From assembly GCF_008369125.1 (NCBI RefSeq), contig NZ_VOAY01000004.1, positions 1 through 64,000 on the forward strand: a stretch of 64,000 nt of DNA, given 5' to 3'. Each line of letters begins with the position of its first letter. Positions within the stretch are counted from its first letter, which is position 1. This DNA is from Allopusillimonas sp008369125. GTDB lineage: Bacteria > Pseudomonadota > Gammaproteobacteria > Burkholderiales > Burkholderiaceae_B. Made by a program: the position numbers and the translations under genes. Shown one piece after another: positions 26,608 to 35,313 of this stretch. Under the pieces are notes generated by a model. That model worked only from the letters and a program-made list of their open reading frames with translations, made no database searches and was not told where the DNA came from.

Positions 26608-28830
26608 ATGTACTCTCGCCTTCAAGCACTACAACGCTTTTTCTACAGCCATTATTTTTTCGGGGGCATGCGCCAGTCTGTTGGCGTGCTGTTGCCCGCA
26701 CTGGTGCTGGCGGGCATCTTTCACATGTACGCCATCGGCTTTATTGCCTCGATAGGCGCGGCGTGTGTGGCGGTCATCGACCAACCTGGCGGGCCACGGC
26801 GTTACGGCACAAACGGCATGCTTGCCGCCATATTGATGGGCTCGCTGACTGCACTGGTTACCGGGCTTGTTGTCGGCCATAGCCTGCTGGTCTGGGTCGC
26901 CGTGCCAGCCATGGTCTTTATCTTTTCAATGCTAACCGTGTTCGGCAAACAGGGCGGCCTGCTGGGCTTTGCCTGCCTGCTGATCATGACACTTACCCTG
27001 CGTCAGCCACTTACTTCGCACGATGTATTGCAGCACACGGCGTATTCGTTTTTTGGTGGCGTTTTCTACTTTGTGTACAGCTTCATCATTCACAGGCTAA
27101 TGTGGCACCGCGAAGAACAACAAGCGCTATCAGTGGCCATGTTCGCCACCGCCGATTACATGGCGGCCCGGGCGCAGTTTTATGATGTAAATATAGACCT
27201 CGAAACCAGCTACCGCCGGCTTATCCACGCGCAAGCCCTCATGACGGAAAAGCAACAGGCGGCGCGCGATACCGTCTTGCGCGAGCTACCACACGGAAGC
27301 GGCAAAGCAGACCGCCTGCGTGCCAAGGCGCTTAATATATTCATCGACATGGTTGCCCTGCTCGATACGCTGGTAGCCACCCATACCGATTACGCTACGC
27401 TGCGACGCACACTGCCCGAAAGCGATGTACTGGTATTCGGCCGCGATGCACTGCTCAAACTGTCGCGCAATGTCTCCGACGTGGCCTTTAACATTGCCCG
27501 CGGCCGCCATGCCAAAGAACGTCACAGCGTCAAGGCTGAGTTACGCGCCATTGAATACGAAATCGAAACCTACCGAAAAAACGGTATGACGCAAGACAAC
27601 CCCGAGGTTTATGCCTTACTGGTGCAGATACTGCGTCGCCTGCGCAACGCCACACGCCTGGTTGATCGTATGGGCGGGCATTTGCGCGAAGACAACAGCG
27701 TCGAGCTGGTCGACAGACGACTTGAACAATCTTTGAACCGGTTTCTTACCCGCAGCAAATGGCGCTTGGGCATGATCACCAGCAATCTGCGGCTTGACTC
27801 CTCACACTGCCGGTATGCCATGCGCATCGCACTGGCCATCGCCCTGGCCATGGTGGTCGCGCGCTTTATTGTTGTCGTCATTCCGGAGGAAGGGCTGGGC
27901 TCAGACTACAGCGGACACAGCTACTGGATTATTCTGACAATTATAGTGATCATGAAGCCCGGCTTCGCTCTCACACGCCAGCGTAATGGCTGGCGTTTAT
28001 TTGGTACGCTGATAGGCTGCGGTGTCGCACTGGTGGTATTTAACCTGACCAGCAGCAATGATGTTTATCTGATCGTACTGATCATGGCATCCATCATGGG
28101 CTACAGCCTGGTACAGGTTAATTACATGCTGGCAGCTATCTTTAACACCTTGTTTGTGTTGCTGGTCTTTCACTTTTTGGCGCCTGGTGGCAGTTTTGTT
28201 ATTGGCGAACGCCTCATAGACACCGTGCTGGGCTGCATTATTGCGCTGCTTTGCAGCTATGTGCTGCCCTGGTGGGAGCACAGCTTCATGGGCTCACTGG
28301 CAAACGCGCTGAAACGAGCTAATCAAGAATACCTGAGTACGGGCCTGCACTACGCCACGCTAACCCGTGCGCAACAGCTTGCCCGTGCAGGTGCCTCATC
28401 AAACGCTGACGGCAGCACTGACCCCACACTGGATGCTGAGCAGCACGAAGCTGAACTGCGCTGGCGCCTCGCCCGCAAAAACATGCACATTGCCTTCAGC
28501 AATTACGCGTCGGCCTTTTACCGCATGATGGACGAACCCGTAAAACGCCAGAAACACGTGCCGCAACTAAACAACCTGCTAATCCAGAACCACATACTGG
28601 CGTCGCAGATTACGGCTGCCATCCCGGTGTTGGCAAGCCTGGACGCCGTACCGCCTGGCATTGAAAACTCAATGGTCGCCGTTACGCGTTATCTGGACGA
28701 CCAGGAAGCCGACCCACCCGCCTCGATAGAAACGGCGGGCGACCTGGCTACCCTAGCTTACCCGTTACGCCAGATGGTAAAAGCCGCCAGCCTCATACGC
28801 AAAGACATGCAAGGCTTGAGTCACGCCTGA
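26608..28830 (+). CDS. FUSC-family (YccS/YhfK-type) inner-membrane protein
   Basis: 740 residues. Two membrane blocks, about residues 20-165 and 400-560, each of about five to six segments, enclose a soluble helical part; a second soluble domain follows (about 560-740). This is the aromatic-acid exporter/FUSC layout. Typical text: IGFIASIGAACVAVIDQPGG and YSGHSYWIILTIIVIMKPGF. Relatives export hydroxylated aromatic acids or other toxic organic acids; the substrate here is unknown. It is divergent from the acyl-CoA operon and overlaps the convergent yaaA by 10 bases at its 3' end. Confidence 0.85.
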   Translation: MYSRLQALQRFFYSHYFFGGMRQSVGVLLPALVLAGIFHMYAIGFIASIGAACVAVIDQPGGPRRYGTNGMLAAILMGSLTALVTGLVVGHSLLVWVAVPAMVFIFSMLTVFGKQGGLLGFACLLIMTLTLRQPLTSHDVLQHTAYSFFGGVFYFVYSFIIHRLMWHREEQQALSVAMFATADYMAARAQFYDVNIDLETSYRRLIHAQALMTEKQQAARDTVLRELPHGSGKADRLRAKALNIFIDMVALLDTLVATHTDYATLRRTLPESDVLVFGRDALLKLSRNVSDVAFNIARGRHAKERHSVKAELRAIEYEIETYRKNGMTQDNPEVYALLVQILRRLRNATRLVDRMGGHLREDNSVELVDRRLEQSLNRFLTRSKWRLGMITSNLRLDSSHCRYAMRIALAIALAMVVARFIVVVIPEEGLGSDYSGHSYWIILTIIVIMKPGFALTRQRNGWRLFGTLIGCGVALVVFNLTSSNDVYLIVLIMASIMGYSLVQVNYMLAAIFNTLFVLLVFHFLAPGGSFVIGERLIDTVLGCIIALLCSYVLPWWEHSFMGSLANALKRANQEYLSTGLHYATLTRAQQLARAGASSNADGSTDPTLDAEQHEAELRWRLARKNMHIAFSNYASAFYRMMDEPVKRQKHVPQLNNLLIQNHILASQITAAIPVLASLDAVPPGIENSMVAVTRYLDDQEADPPASIETAGDLATLAYPLRQMVKAASLIRKDMQGLSHA

Positions 28831-29609
28831 CGACGCCTGAAAACCAGCCTGTCCGGCGTCGATACCTCTTGCGCGAAGGCATAGCCCTCGACGTTGAAAT
28901 CGGCCAGTTTCTCAGGCTTGGTAAGTTTGTGCTCGATAATAAATCGGGCCATCAGGCCGCGGGCGCGTTTGGCATGAAAGCTAATAATCTTCCATGCGTC
29001 GTTTTTATAGTCCTGAAATACACACTGCACGACCCGTGCATTAAGTGTCTTAAGGTCAACCGCCTTGAAATACTCTTCTGAGGCCAGATTTACCACCACA
29101 CCCTTGCCTTTCTTGCCATCGGGTGTTTCGGCCAGCCTTTCATTAAGGTAGTCAGCAATTTTGCTGCCCCAAAACTGGTAAAGATTCGTACCCGAGCCCG
29201 TTTCGAGCCGGGTACCCATTTCGAGACGATACGGGCGCATAAGGTCAAGAGGGCGCAACACGCCATAAAGCCCGCTGAGCATAGCCACGTGCTCCTGTGC
29301 CCATTTCAGTTTCGCATCAGACAGGCTGGGCGCATCCAGCCCCTCATACACGTCCCCGTTAAAGGCCAACAAGGCCTGTCGGGAATCGGCCTGGGTAAAG
29401 CGCGGCTTCCATTCAGCATAGCGCTCGACATTTAACTGTGCCAAGGCATCGCTCAGCTTCATCAACCCGGCAATATCTTCAGCAGATTTTTTCTTTAATA
29501 CCTTGATCAACTCGGACGCCTGTTTTACAAACAGGGGCTCTGTATAAAGTGTGGTGCGTACAGACGAGTCGTAATCCAGCTTTTTGGCCGGAGAAAGTAA
29601 AACCAGCAT
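28821..29609 (-). CDS. yaaA: Peroxide stress protein YaaA (DUF328)
   Basis: 262 residues from the ATG at 29609, where the conserved start MLVLLSPAKKLDYDS begins. In E. coli YaaA lowers free intracellular iron and so limits DNA damage under peroxide stress; it binds DNA. Further family text: FNGDVYEGLDAPSLSDAKLK, LSGLYGVLRPLDLMRPYRLE and YFKAVDLKTLNARVVQCVF. Length is normal. The longer upstream frame lacks a ribosome site. Confidence 0.93.
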   Translation of the reverse strand: MLVLLSPAKKLDYDSSVRTTLYTEPLFVKQASELIKVLKKKSAEDIAGLMKLSDALAQLNVERYAEWKPRFTQADSRQALLAFNGDVYEGLDAPSLSDAKLKWAQEHVAMLSGLYGVLRPLDLMRPYRLEMGTRLETGSGTNLYQFWGSKIADYLNERLAETPDGKKGKGVVVNLASEEYFKAVDLKTLNARVVQCVFQDYKNDAWKIISFHAKRARGLMARFIIEHKLTKPEKLADFNVEGYAFAQEVSTPDRLVFRRRQA

Positions 29610-29729
29610 TGCTTTTCTCTCGTACAGGGAAATGAGTGCAATAGGCGCGGGCACAGGCCCAGCGTGTAAAGACGGGCACGCGGACGAGACGCTTGGACGC
29701 TCGTCCACGCATTGTTCTGCACGTTATGA

Positions 29730-30512
29730 TTAACGAGCTGTCCAGCCACCGTCAAGGGAAAGCGTGGTGCCGGTCATCTGGTCGGCAGAGTCTGAGCACA
29801 AAAATACCGCCGCGCCAGCCAGTTGACCCGGCGTGACAAATTGCAGCGAGGGTTGTTTTTCGGACAGCAGCTCTTTGGCAGCCGCTTCAACATCAACGCC
29901 CTGCTTTGCCGCAAGCGCCTCGATCTGTTTTTCGACCAGAGGCGTGCGTACCCAGCCCGGGCAGATGGCGTTGCAGGTAACGCCGGTTTCTGCGTTTTCA
30001 AGCGCGGTCACCTTGGTCAGGCCGACAACACCATGTTTAGCCGCCACATACGCTGACTTATGAACCGACGCTACCAGGCCATGGGCCGATGCAATATTGA
30101 TAATACGACCCCAGCCCTGCTTCTGCATATGTGGCAAGGCCGCAGCCGTGCCATGAAACACGGCTGAAAGGTTAAGGGCAATGATGGCATCCCAGCGCTC
30201 TACCGGAAATTCTTCTATGGGTGCTGTGTACTGGATACCTGCGTTATTTACAAGGATATCCACGCCACCCAGGGCCTTGGCTGCAGTGTCGATAAATTCA
30301 CGCGTAGCGGCTGGATCTGACAGATCTGCATTGATGTAATGCGCCTTAACGTTGAATTCAAGCTCTATGTTTACGCGCTCTTTTTCAATGGCGGCGGCAT
30401 CGCCAAAGCCATTTAGCACTACGTTGGCGCCATTGGCCGCCAACTCACGTGCGATGGCTAGGCCTATCCCGCTTGTAGAGCCAGTCACAACCGCGTGTTT
30501 ACCTGTAAGCAT
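29730..30512 (-). CDS. bdhA: 3-Hydroxybutyrate dehydrogenase
   Basis: 260 residues. It interconverts 3-hydroxybutyrate and acetoacetate with NAD in polyhydroxybutyrate and ketone body turnover. SDR motifs: VTGSTSGIGLAIARELAA, VDILVNNAGIQYTAPIEEFP, catalytic Ser in INIASAHGLVAS and YVAAK. The segments GLVASVHKSAYVAAKHG and CPGWVRTPLVEKQI are specific to this enzyme group. It ends SLDGGWTAR. AAAGGAAAACT lies before the ATG. It stands alone between yaaA and the tRNA-Ser gene. Confidence 0.92.
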   Translation of the reverse strand: MLTGKHAVVTGSTSGIGLAIARELAANGANVVLNGFGDAAAIEKERVNIELEFNVKAHYINADLSDPAATREFIDTAAKALGGVDILVNNAGIQYTAPIEEFPVERWDAIIALNLSAVFHGTAAALPHMQKQGWGRIINIASAHGLVASVHKSAYVAAKHGVVGLTKVTALENAETGVTCNAICPGWVRTPLVEKQIEALAAKQGVDVEAAAKELLSEKQPSLQFVTPGQLAGAAVFLCSDSADQMTGTTLSLDGGWTAR

Positions 30513-30789
30513 AGTTTTCCTTTCGAGTGGTTCATGAAAGCTTCATGGCACGCCCGCCATCGCAAAAAACCGCGATTTACGATGCAGCAGAAAGCCCGAC
30601 ATTCACTGATAGTGTAACGCTCAGACAAACGCCCGCGCGCCCTATACCTGCGTTCTGGGCGCTTCGTGAAAAATTTTAATTTTCTTGTTAGAATAGCGGA
30701 CTTGCCCGGCTAGTACAGGTGTCTTCGACCGACCTTGTTAGTAGTATTGTCGGCAATATGGCATGGCGCGCAACTGGTGCGCCAACACA

Positions 30790-30879
30790 GGACAGGTGGC
30801 AGAGTGGTCGAATGCGCCGGACTCGAAATCCGGTTTACGTCTAGGCGTAACGTGAGTTCGAATCTCACCCTGTCCGCCA
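30790..30879 (+). tRNA. serU-like: tRNA-Ser (anticodon CGA)
   Basis: 90 bases including encoded CCA. The acceptor arms GGACAGG and CCTGTCC pair; the anticodon stem CCGGA/TCCGG encloses CTCGAAA, giving anticodon CGA at 30823-30825; a long variable arm follows (TTTACGTCTAGGCGTAACG), as class II tRNAs require; the T loop is TTCGAAT. It reads UCG codons. Its last 14 bases are the attachment site of the element to its right, and integration has left the gene intact. Confidence 0.95.
30866..30879 (+). repeat. attL core, 14-bp direct repeat
   Basis: CACCCTGTCCGCCA forms the 3' end of tRNA-Ser and recurs at 41161-41174. The bases after both copies are also alike (AGAAAatCAAACAAAC pattern), suggesting that the original tRNA flank now sits on the right side. 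This is the standard product of tyrosine-recombinase insertion into a tRNA gene. Confidence 0.88.
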
Positions 30880-30893
30880 AGAAATCAACAAAC

Positions 30894-30920
30894 AAGCGCC
30901 TCTCAGGGCGCTTTGTCATT
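30894..30920 (+). terminator. Weak terminator-like hairpin after tRNA-Ser
   Basis: AAGCGCC (30894-30900) pairs with GGCGCTT (30907-30913), followed by a broken T run (TTGTCATTT). It belongs to the element, since it lies right of attL, and replaces the original tRNA terminator now found at 41188-41223. Confidence 0.45.
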
Positions 30921-30922
30921 TC

Positions 30923-30944
30923 TACCCACCACCATACCCACCAC
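30923..30944. repeat. Left copy of a 22-bp end repeat of the element
   Basis: TACCCACCACC followed by ATACCCACCAC: two tandem copies of TACCCACCAC. The same double unit with one difference lies at 41009-41030 near attR, in the same orientation. This placement, 44 bases from attL, fits arm-type binding sites for the integrase; that role is inferred. Confidence 0.6.
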
Positions 30945-31007
30945 AACTTACTACATTGGGCTCTTGGCTCTGGCTCTTCCGGCTCTTGGCTCGGCTCAGT
31001 CCATAAA

Positions 31008-31024
31008 GGGGGATGGGCACTCAT
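31008..31024 (+). repeat. Second copy of the 17-bp motif of 353-369
   Basis: Identical to GGGGGATGGGCACTCAT at 353-369. It is preceded at 30960-30997 by an imperfect run of GGCTCTTGGCT-like units, including GGCTCTTCCG, which resembles an ISL3-family terminus. The site may be a remnant of an ISL3 end that entered the element. Confidence 0.5.
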
Positions 31025-31128
31025 TACCAAAAAAAATATCGCGTTAAGCAAGCGCTGGTAAAGTGTAGCTACTTGTGAGCCTTTGAACCGGCAGGCTCAC
31101 ACCTGACGGTCCTCACGCCGCCGGAAGC

Positions 31129-32337
31129 TCAGAGCAAGTCCGGCCGAGTAGCCCAAACTTCCGCAGATAGGTTTCGGCGGCCTAGCAGGGTTAACGCTCG
31201 GGACACCTCCTTCAAAAAATTTGTCTTGCTCATTAGATGGCTGGCCTTGCCAGTATGGTCCGTCTCTGCCGCGTAACCCCGCTGCGTTCGCTCATAGAGT
31301 AGGTCATAGGACTCGGGGAAGTAGCGCTCCCTTGAAAGATGGAAGATGGTATCGAGGTCAATGAGCTCATCAGTCGTTATGCGGGCAAGCAGCTCCTTGC
31401 TTACTGTAAAACTGCTTGGGATATCGCGCATCTCCCACATAACATCCGAAGGCTTCAGAATGCAGACGCGCGGAATCTCGGGGTCTCGCGGGGGGTGAAG
31501 CTTAGTCCAGCATGCAACGGCGAATCGGATCTTCTCGTCTGACAGTCGCTTCAACGAAAACTCCATGCCAAGCAAAGCCCCCATCTCTCGGTTGGCCTCG
31601 ATGACCTTAATCGCATCTAGCAATGTCTTGTTTCCCAGTCCGTATCGGGCTTTTACGTCATCGCGAAATTGTTCGTACTCGGTCCCGCGTCGCCCTGGAA
31701 AATCAACCAGGACCTCAGCTATAGCCTTTAAGTCGCTACGCGAGCAACGGTTGGTGAAGGTGCCGGTCCGGTGCTCCTCACAGAACGCATGAGTGCGCCT
31801 GTTCAGATGCTTTAGGATATCGCTGAGCTCAAGCAATGAGCGGTGAATCACTTTAAGGTTCGCCAGCGGGCGATTCTCCAGACTAGCGTTCCCCTCTTGG
31901 TCAATGGCATACCGCAGCTGCTGCCCATCGTCGTCTATCTCCGCTAGGCTCTCGACAAAGGGCGAGAGACGCTTGATGAGCTCCCGCATCTCATAGTCGC
32001 CGAGATTCGCGCTCTCAAGCTTCTCAAAATGCACTTGAATCCTGTGATTCGACTTTGGTCCATCATTAAGCAGTCCTTCACTATACAGTTGCTTCTGCAC
32101 AAGCTTGAGCGAAAGCTCGATGGCATGGCGAGCATTGTATAGAATCGGCAGAACCAATGTGTCTCGCGAAGCGAGCAGATTCTGTTCCAGAACGGCCCGT
32201 GAGAGATACATTGCAGCCTCCATGTATCCGTCCACGTAATTCTCCTCATGGCCTTGAGGCCCTATGCAGGCGTTCCATTCGGAGTCGTTGATGAGTCGAA
32301 AGAAAGGGTCGTTACTCAGGTCGTATTGTTGGCTCAT
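31129..32337 (-). CDS. Unrecognised cargo protein with a HEPN-like RH-x-ELxLK motif
   Basis: 402 residues from the ATG at 32337 (MSQQYDLSNDPFFRLIN); the open frame upstream lacks protein-like text. A helical segment at about 74-92, LPILYNARHAIELSLKLVQK, resembles the [YR]RHAxELxLKAL helix common in HEPN-type proteins, many of which serve in defence or toxin roles. No confident RxxxxH catalytic motif is visible. The rest is helical, without membrane segments. It lies just inside attL, a usual cargo place, and is followed by a hairpin at 31075-31100. Function is unknown; defence is a hypothesis from motif and position. Confidence 0.6.
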   Translation of the reverse strand: MSQQYDLSNDPFFRLINDSEWNACIGPQGHEENYVDGYMEAAMYLSRAVLEQNLLASRDTLVLPILYNARHAIELSLKLVQKQLYSEGLLNDGPKSNHRIQVHFEKLESANLGDYEMRELIKRLSPFVESLAEIDDDGQQLRYAIDQEGNASLENRPLANLKVIHRSLLELSDILKHLNRRTHAFCEEHRTGTFTNRCSRSDLKAIAEVLVDFPGRRGTEYEQFRDDVKARYGLGNKTLLDAIKVIEANREMGALLGMEFSLKRLSDEKIRFAVACWTKLHPPRDPEIPRVCILKPSDVMWEMRDIPSSFTVSKELLARITTDELIDLDTIFHLSRERYFPESYDLLYERTQRGYAAETDHTGKASHLMSKTNFLKEVSRALTLLGRRNLSAEVWATRPDLL

Positions 32338-32997
32338 ACAGTTTGTGGGGAGTGGGTGGACAAAACTCGCTAGACGATGTGCTGCAGATGGGTTTCTTCG
32401 CACCACAGAGCTTCTCGCGATCCGTTTTCGGTCTGCAGCGGAAGAGCAGATCAATTATTTGAAGGATAGCGACATGCATGAAAGTGCGTATGAGACTTGA
32501 ACATCCGCCTAACTGTGACCACAACAAATTAATATTGAAAATCGCATAGGGCAAGTCAGTTCTGCAATCGGGATAACCTTGGCTTCCGCCACAAAATCAT
32601 CCCATGAGGCACCCGCACATATTGGCAGCAACATTAAAGAAGACTCTGCTTTGCTGCAGCCATGTGGAATTGTCGCTGGTCATTGGTAGCCACTGCTTTC
32701 CGCTCATATTTAGTCATTAAAAGCATTGAGCGCTAGCGAGAAGACTGAGTCTGAGCGACCACTATTCTATTTAGAAAACGGTGTGCAAAGCAGATTACTC
32801 GATACAGCTCTCCAAAGAGAATGTGACGGCGGATCAACCCGTAACGAGGGCAGAACGATACCTTGCTAATGCGCTGATCTATTTCAATTTGAATTCGTTC
32901 GGACAATCATTTTTCAAGTACCGGCAAGCCTGGCGGCCTACCGAACTGTATCATTACGGATCAAATCCATGCTTAATGCCTAAATGAAAGAAGAACG
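32338..32997. other. Low-GC intergenic stretch in the element cargo region
   Basis: 660 bases between two divergent cargo genes. Both promoters should lie here. An open frame at 32781-32987 (+) has no ribosome site or family resemblance, and I do not call it. Base composition is visibly richer in A and T than the replication module, suggesting a separate origin for the cargo. Confidence 0.45.
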
Positions 32998-33372
32998 ATG
33001 CTTAGGAAATTACTATTCGCTGCAGCTTTTTCTCTAGCCATTACTACACAGGCTCACGCCTTCCTTTCAACGGAACGTGTTCTCGATTTACTCGATAAGG
33101 GTGGGGTGGAAGGCCAAATGACGCAGATGTATATGACCGGCATGGCTGAGGCATATCTTATAGCAGGGATAGCTGGAAAGGAAGCAGGTGGCCCCATATT
33201 TTGCTTCCCCAAAGACCAGGGTCTTCAAACAGAAGAGTTATTGCTAATGGTTTCCTTATCGCTTAAAAGGACTCTGAACAAAATGGCGCCCGAAAAAAAA
33301 CCAAAATTTCTAAGCGATCCCGTTTCGTTGAGTCTGTTGTTAGCTTGGCGAACAGACTTCCCCTGCCGGTAG
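32998..33372 (+). CDS. Exported protein of the Rap1a/Tai immunity type
   Basis: 124 residues. A Sec signal peptide (LRKLLFAAAFSLAITTQAHA, cut after about residue 21) sends it to the periplasm. The mature part fits the Rap1a/Tai pattern: AEAYLIAGIAG, a central FCFPKDQGLQTEELL with conserved Cys-x-Pro, and a C-terminal LLLAWRTDFPC ending with the second Cys; the two Cys should form a disulfide. Such proteins protect against type VI amidase effectors. No effector gene is adjacent, so it may be an orphan immunity gene carried by the element. Homology is recognised by pattern only. Its composition is AT-rich compared with the replication module. Confidence 0.6.
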   Translation: MLRKLLFAAAFSLAITTQAHAFLSTERVLDLLDKGGVEGQMTQMYMTGMAEAYLIAGIAGKEAGGPIFCFPKDQGLQTEELLLMVSLSLKRTLNKMAPEKKPKFLSDPVSLSLLLAWRTDFPCR

Positions 33373-33465
33373 CGCCGACCACCCGCTTCATCAGTTTGTA
33401 AGCGGGGCGTAACGTTAGCTTCGGGGGTTTAACGCGATCAGTCGTTCAGCCATCAACCTAGCCGC

Positions 33466-34284
33466 TTACAGCCGTCCGCGTGAGCGTTCCCGTTGCGCCA
33501 CCTGTGCCACCGTTACGATGGTCTCGGCGTCGTTGCCCAGGCCTAGGCGCGTGATTAGGGCCTTGGTGCGCGGGTCGCGCTCCAGCAACTGGTTAGCGTC
33601 TGCTAGGACGGCACGCACCTGGTCCGGGCCGAATACATCAGTCAGGCGGCGCAATGCGTCAGCCTGTTGTGTTTCGTCCGGTACCGGTTCGGCTTGCAGT
33701 ACGGCGGCACGGCTTTGGATTACTGACACCTCGGTACCCGACATTGAAAGGTCGGCGGCAATCTCGCGTAGTTCGCGTACTGCCCCTTGCGCCACCTCGG
33801 CGGGTATGCCAGCCTCGGCCAGGGTCTGCGGATTGAAAATATCGTCTTTGATGGCGTCGCTATGCGTGGAGTTAGCACCAAAGAGTTTACGCGCCTGGTC
33901 CTCGTTGCGCAGCGCACGAATATTCTCGGGAATGTTGGCCTGGATCGCTTCCACCGTCAGAGTCCCGCCGCTATCCTTACCCTTACTCTGCACGGGTTTG
34001 GCTTTGCCCTGTTCTTGCTCGGGCTTGGCCCCCGCCACGGCCTGCGCAGGTTTCGCTTTGGCCTGGTCTTGCTCAGGTTTAGCCTTAGCCTGTTCCTGCG
34101 AGTCGGCTGGCATCGTCGGATAAAAATCTTCGTACTGGGGTTCCTGCTGCTGCTCGGGTTCCATCGTTGGGTAGAAACTCTCGCTGCCGTTGGCCGGTTC
34201 AGGCTCTGCGGTCAGCTTTGTTGTTGGTTCGGCCTGCGGCTCAGCCTGTGCCATGCTCGGAAAGAATACGTTAGGGTCAACCAA
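33466..34284 (-). CDS. Element protein with tripled FYPTM motif, function unknown
   Basis: 272 residues from a TTG at 34284; GGAGG lies nine bases before it and the start overlaps the stop of the upstream gene. The next ATG (34254) would drop the first copy of a motif that occurs three times in the disordered N-terminal part: FFPSM, FYPTM and FYPTM, at about 8, 37 and 56. A Lys/Ala/Pro/Gln-rich linker (AKAKPEQ repeats, about 70-115) follows, then a helical domain (about 120-270) with ARKLFGANSTHSDAIKDDIF and LTDVFGPDQVRAVLADANQL. I do not recognise it. Repeated short motifs on a flexible arm suggest multivalent binding to another protein, for example a phage structural protein; that is a guess. 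Confidence 0.7.
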   Translation of the reverse strand: MVDPNVFFPSMAQAEPQAEPTTKLTAEPEPANGSESFYPTMEPEQQQEPQYEDFYPTMPADSQEQAKAKPEQDQAKAKPAQAVAGAKPEQEQGKAKPVQSKGKDSGGTLTVEAIQANIPENIRALRNEDQARKLFGANSTHSDAIKDDIFNPQTLAEAGIPAEVAQGAVRELREIAADLSMSGTEVSVIQSRAAVLQAEPVPDETQQADALRRLTDVFGPDQVRAVLADANQLLERDPRTKALITRLGLGNDAETIVTVAQVAQRERSRGRL

Positions 34285-35269
34285 GTGCGGTAACCTCCAT
34301 GTGCTGCAGCGCCTCGTCAATGCCGCCCGCTAAGCGCGCGATGGCTTTCTCTGCCAAAGACTTTGCCGTGACCCCTGCGGTGTTGCGGTCTGCAACGCTG
34401 GATGCCTCAAACTTCAAATGTCCTTTTGTCACGTCCTGCAGCTGCGCCCGGCATACGGCTTGCGCCACGGCAAAGCTGATGCAGTTGGCAGGCGACGCAT
34501 GTGCGACGCGGTCCTGCAGTGTGGTGCGTGTAGCTAGGCTGGCATCGGCGGGTGCCGTGGCCATGATCGCAGCGTGCACCTCGGCGCGTACCTCTGCGTC
34601 GATCTGGCCCCACTCGCGCAGCAAGGGGGCCAAGCCTGCAAGGTACTCGTCCAGCTTATCGGCCACAGCCACGCGGGCCTGCGCAATGCTTACGGCCTTG
34701 TTGCGGCTCTCGATTGCCGTGCGTGCCCGTGCAGCCGCAGCAGCGGCAGCATCACTGCGGGCTGCGCCGGTGCGGGCCTCCTCGTAGCGTGCCAGTTGCT
34801 TGGTGATGGTTGCAATGTGCTCGTCGTTAATGTCTAGGTCTTCAAGCAACCCTACGTCGGCTGGATCGTCCAATAGCGCCAAGCTCAACTCACCACGGCG
34901 TGCGGTCAGCCGTGCCAGTTCGGCCTGACGCTCGCGTACCAGGCTGTCGATCCTTTCGCTCTTGCTCGGCCCCGTTGCACCCTCGGTGCGGGTCAGTGTT
35001 TGCTCAAGCACGAACAGCTTGCGCTGCGCGGCCTGTAGTTCTTCCTGGTTGGTTTCAGTCTGCCCTTGGATAGACCGTAGCTCGATTCTTGCGGCGTCCA
35101 TCTGGTGGCTGCCGTGTGTGCCGTGGGCGGTCGGATCGTTGGCGATAGCCTCAAGCTCGGCGGTCTTGGCTTTAAGGCCTGCTTGCAGTTCTTCACCAAA
35201 CGTGGCCAGGGCGGCCACTGCTTCGCGCTGGTGGCTCACCAGATTTTCAAAGGTTTGTTTTTCTACCAT
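34277..35269 (-). CDS. Element coiled-coil protein, function unknown
   Basis: 330 residues from the ATG at 35269 (MVEKQTFENLVSHQREAVAA); the frame upstream shows no protein-like sequence. Residues about 10-200 are mostly heptad-like and highly charged (ELQAAQRKLFVLEQTLTRTE, RQAELARLTARRGELSLALL), so a long coiled coil is likely. A C-terminal helical domain has two Cys (ANCISFAVAQAVCRAQLQDV). No enzyme motif is visible. It lies between two other unknown genes downstream of the candidate origin and overlaps the next gene by eight bases, so the products probably work together. A scaffold or capsid-related role is possible but unproven. Confidence 0.7.
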   Translation of the reverse strand: MVEKQTFENLVSHQREAVAALATFGEELQAGLKAKTAELEAIANDPTAHGTHGSHQMDAARIELRSIQGQTETNQEELQAAQRKLFVLEQTLTRTEGATGPSKSERIDSLVRERQAELARLTARRGELSLALLDDPADVGLLEDLDINDEHIATITKQLARYEEARTGAARSDAAAAAAARARTAIESRNKAVSIAQARVAVADKLDEYLAGLAPLLREWGQIDAEVRAEVHAAIMATAPADASLATRTTLQDRVAHASPANCISFAVAQAVCRAQLQDVTKGHLKFEASSVADRNTAGVTAKSLAEKAIARLAGGIDEALQHMEVTALG

Positions 35270-35313
35270 GGCTTTGCGTGTGTTGTGTTTGTAATGCCGC
35301 CATGGTGGCCGCG

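Noticed and set aside
32781..32987. 68-codon frame in the element cargo region
   Set aside because: No ribosome site and no known pattern; AT-rich sequence gives weak evidence for coding.
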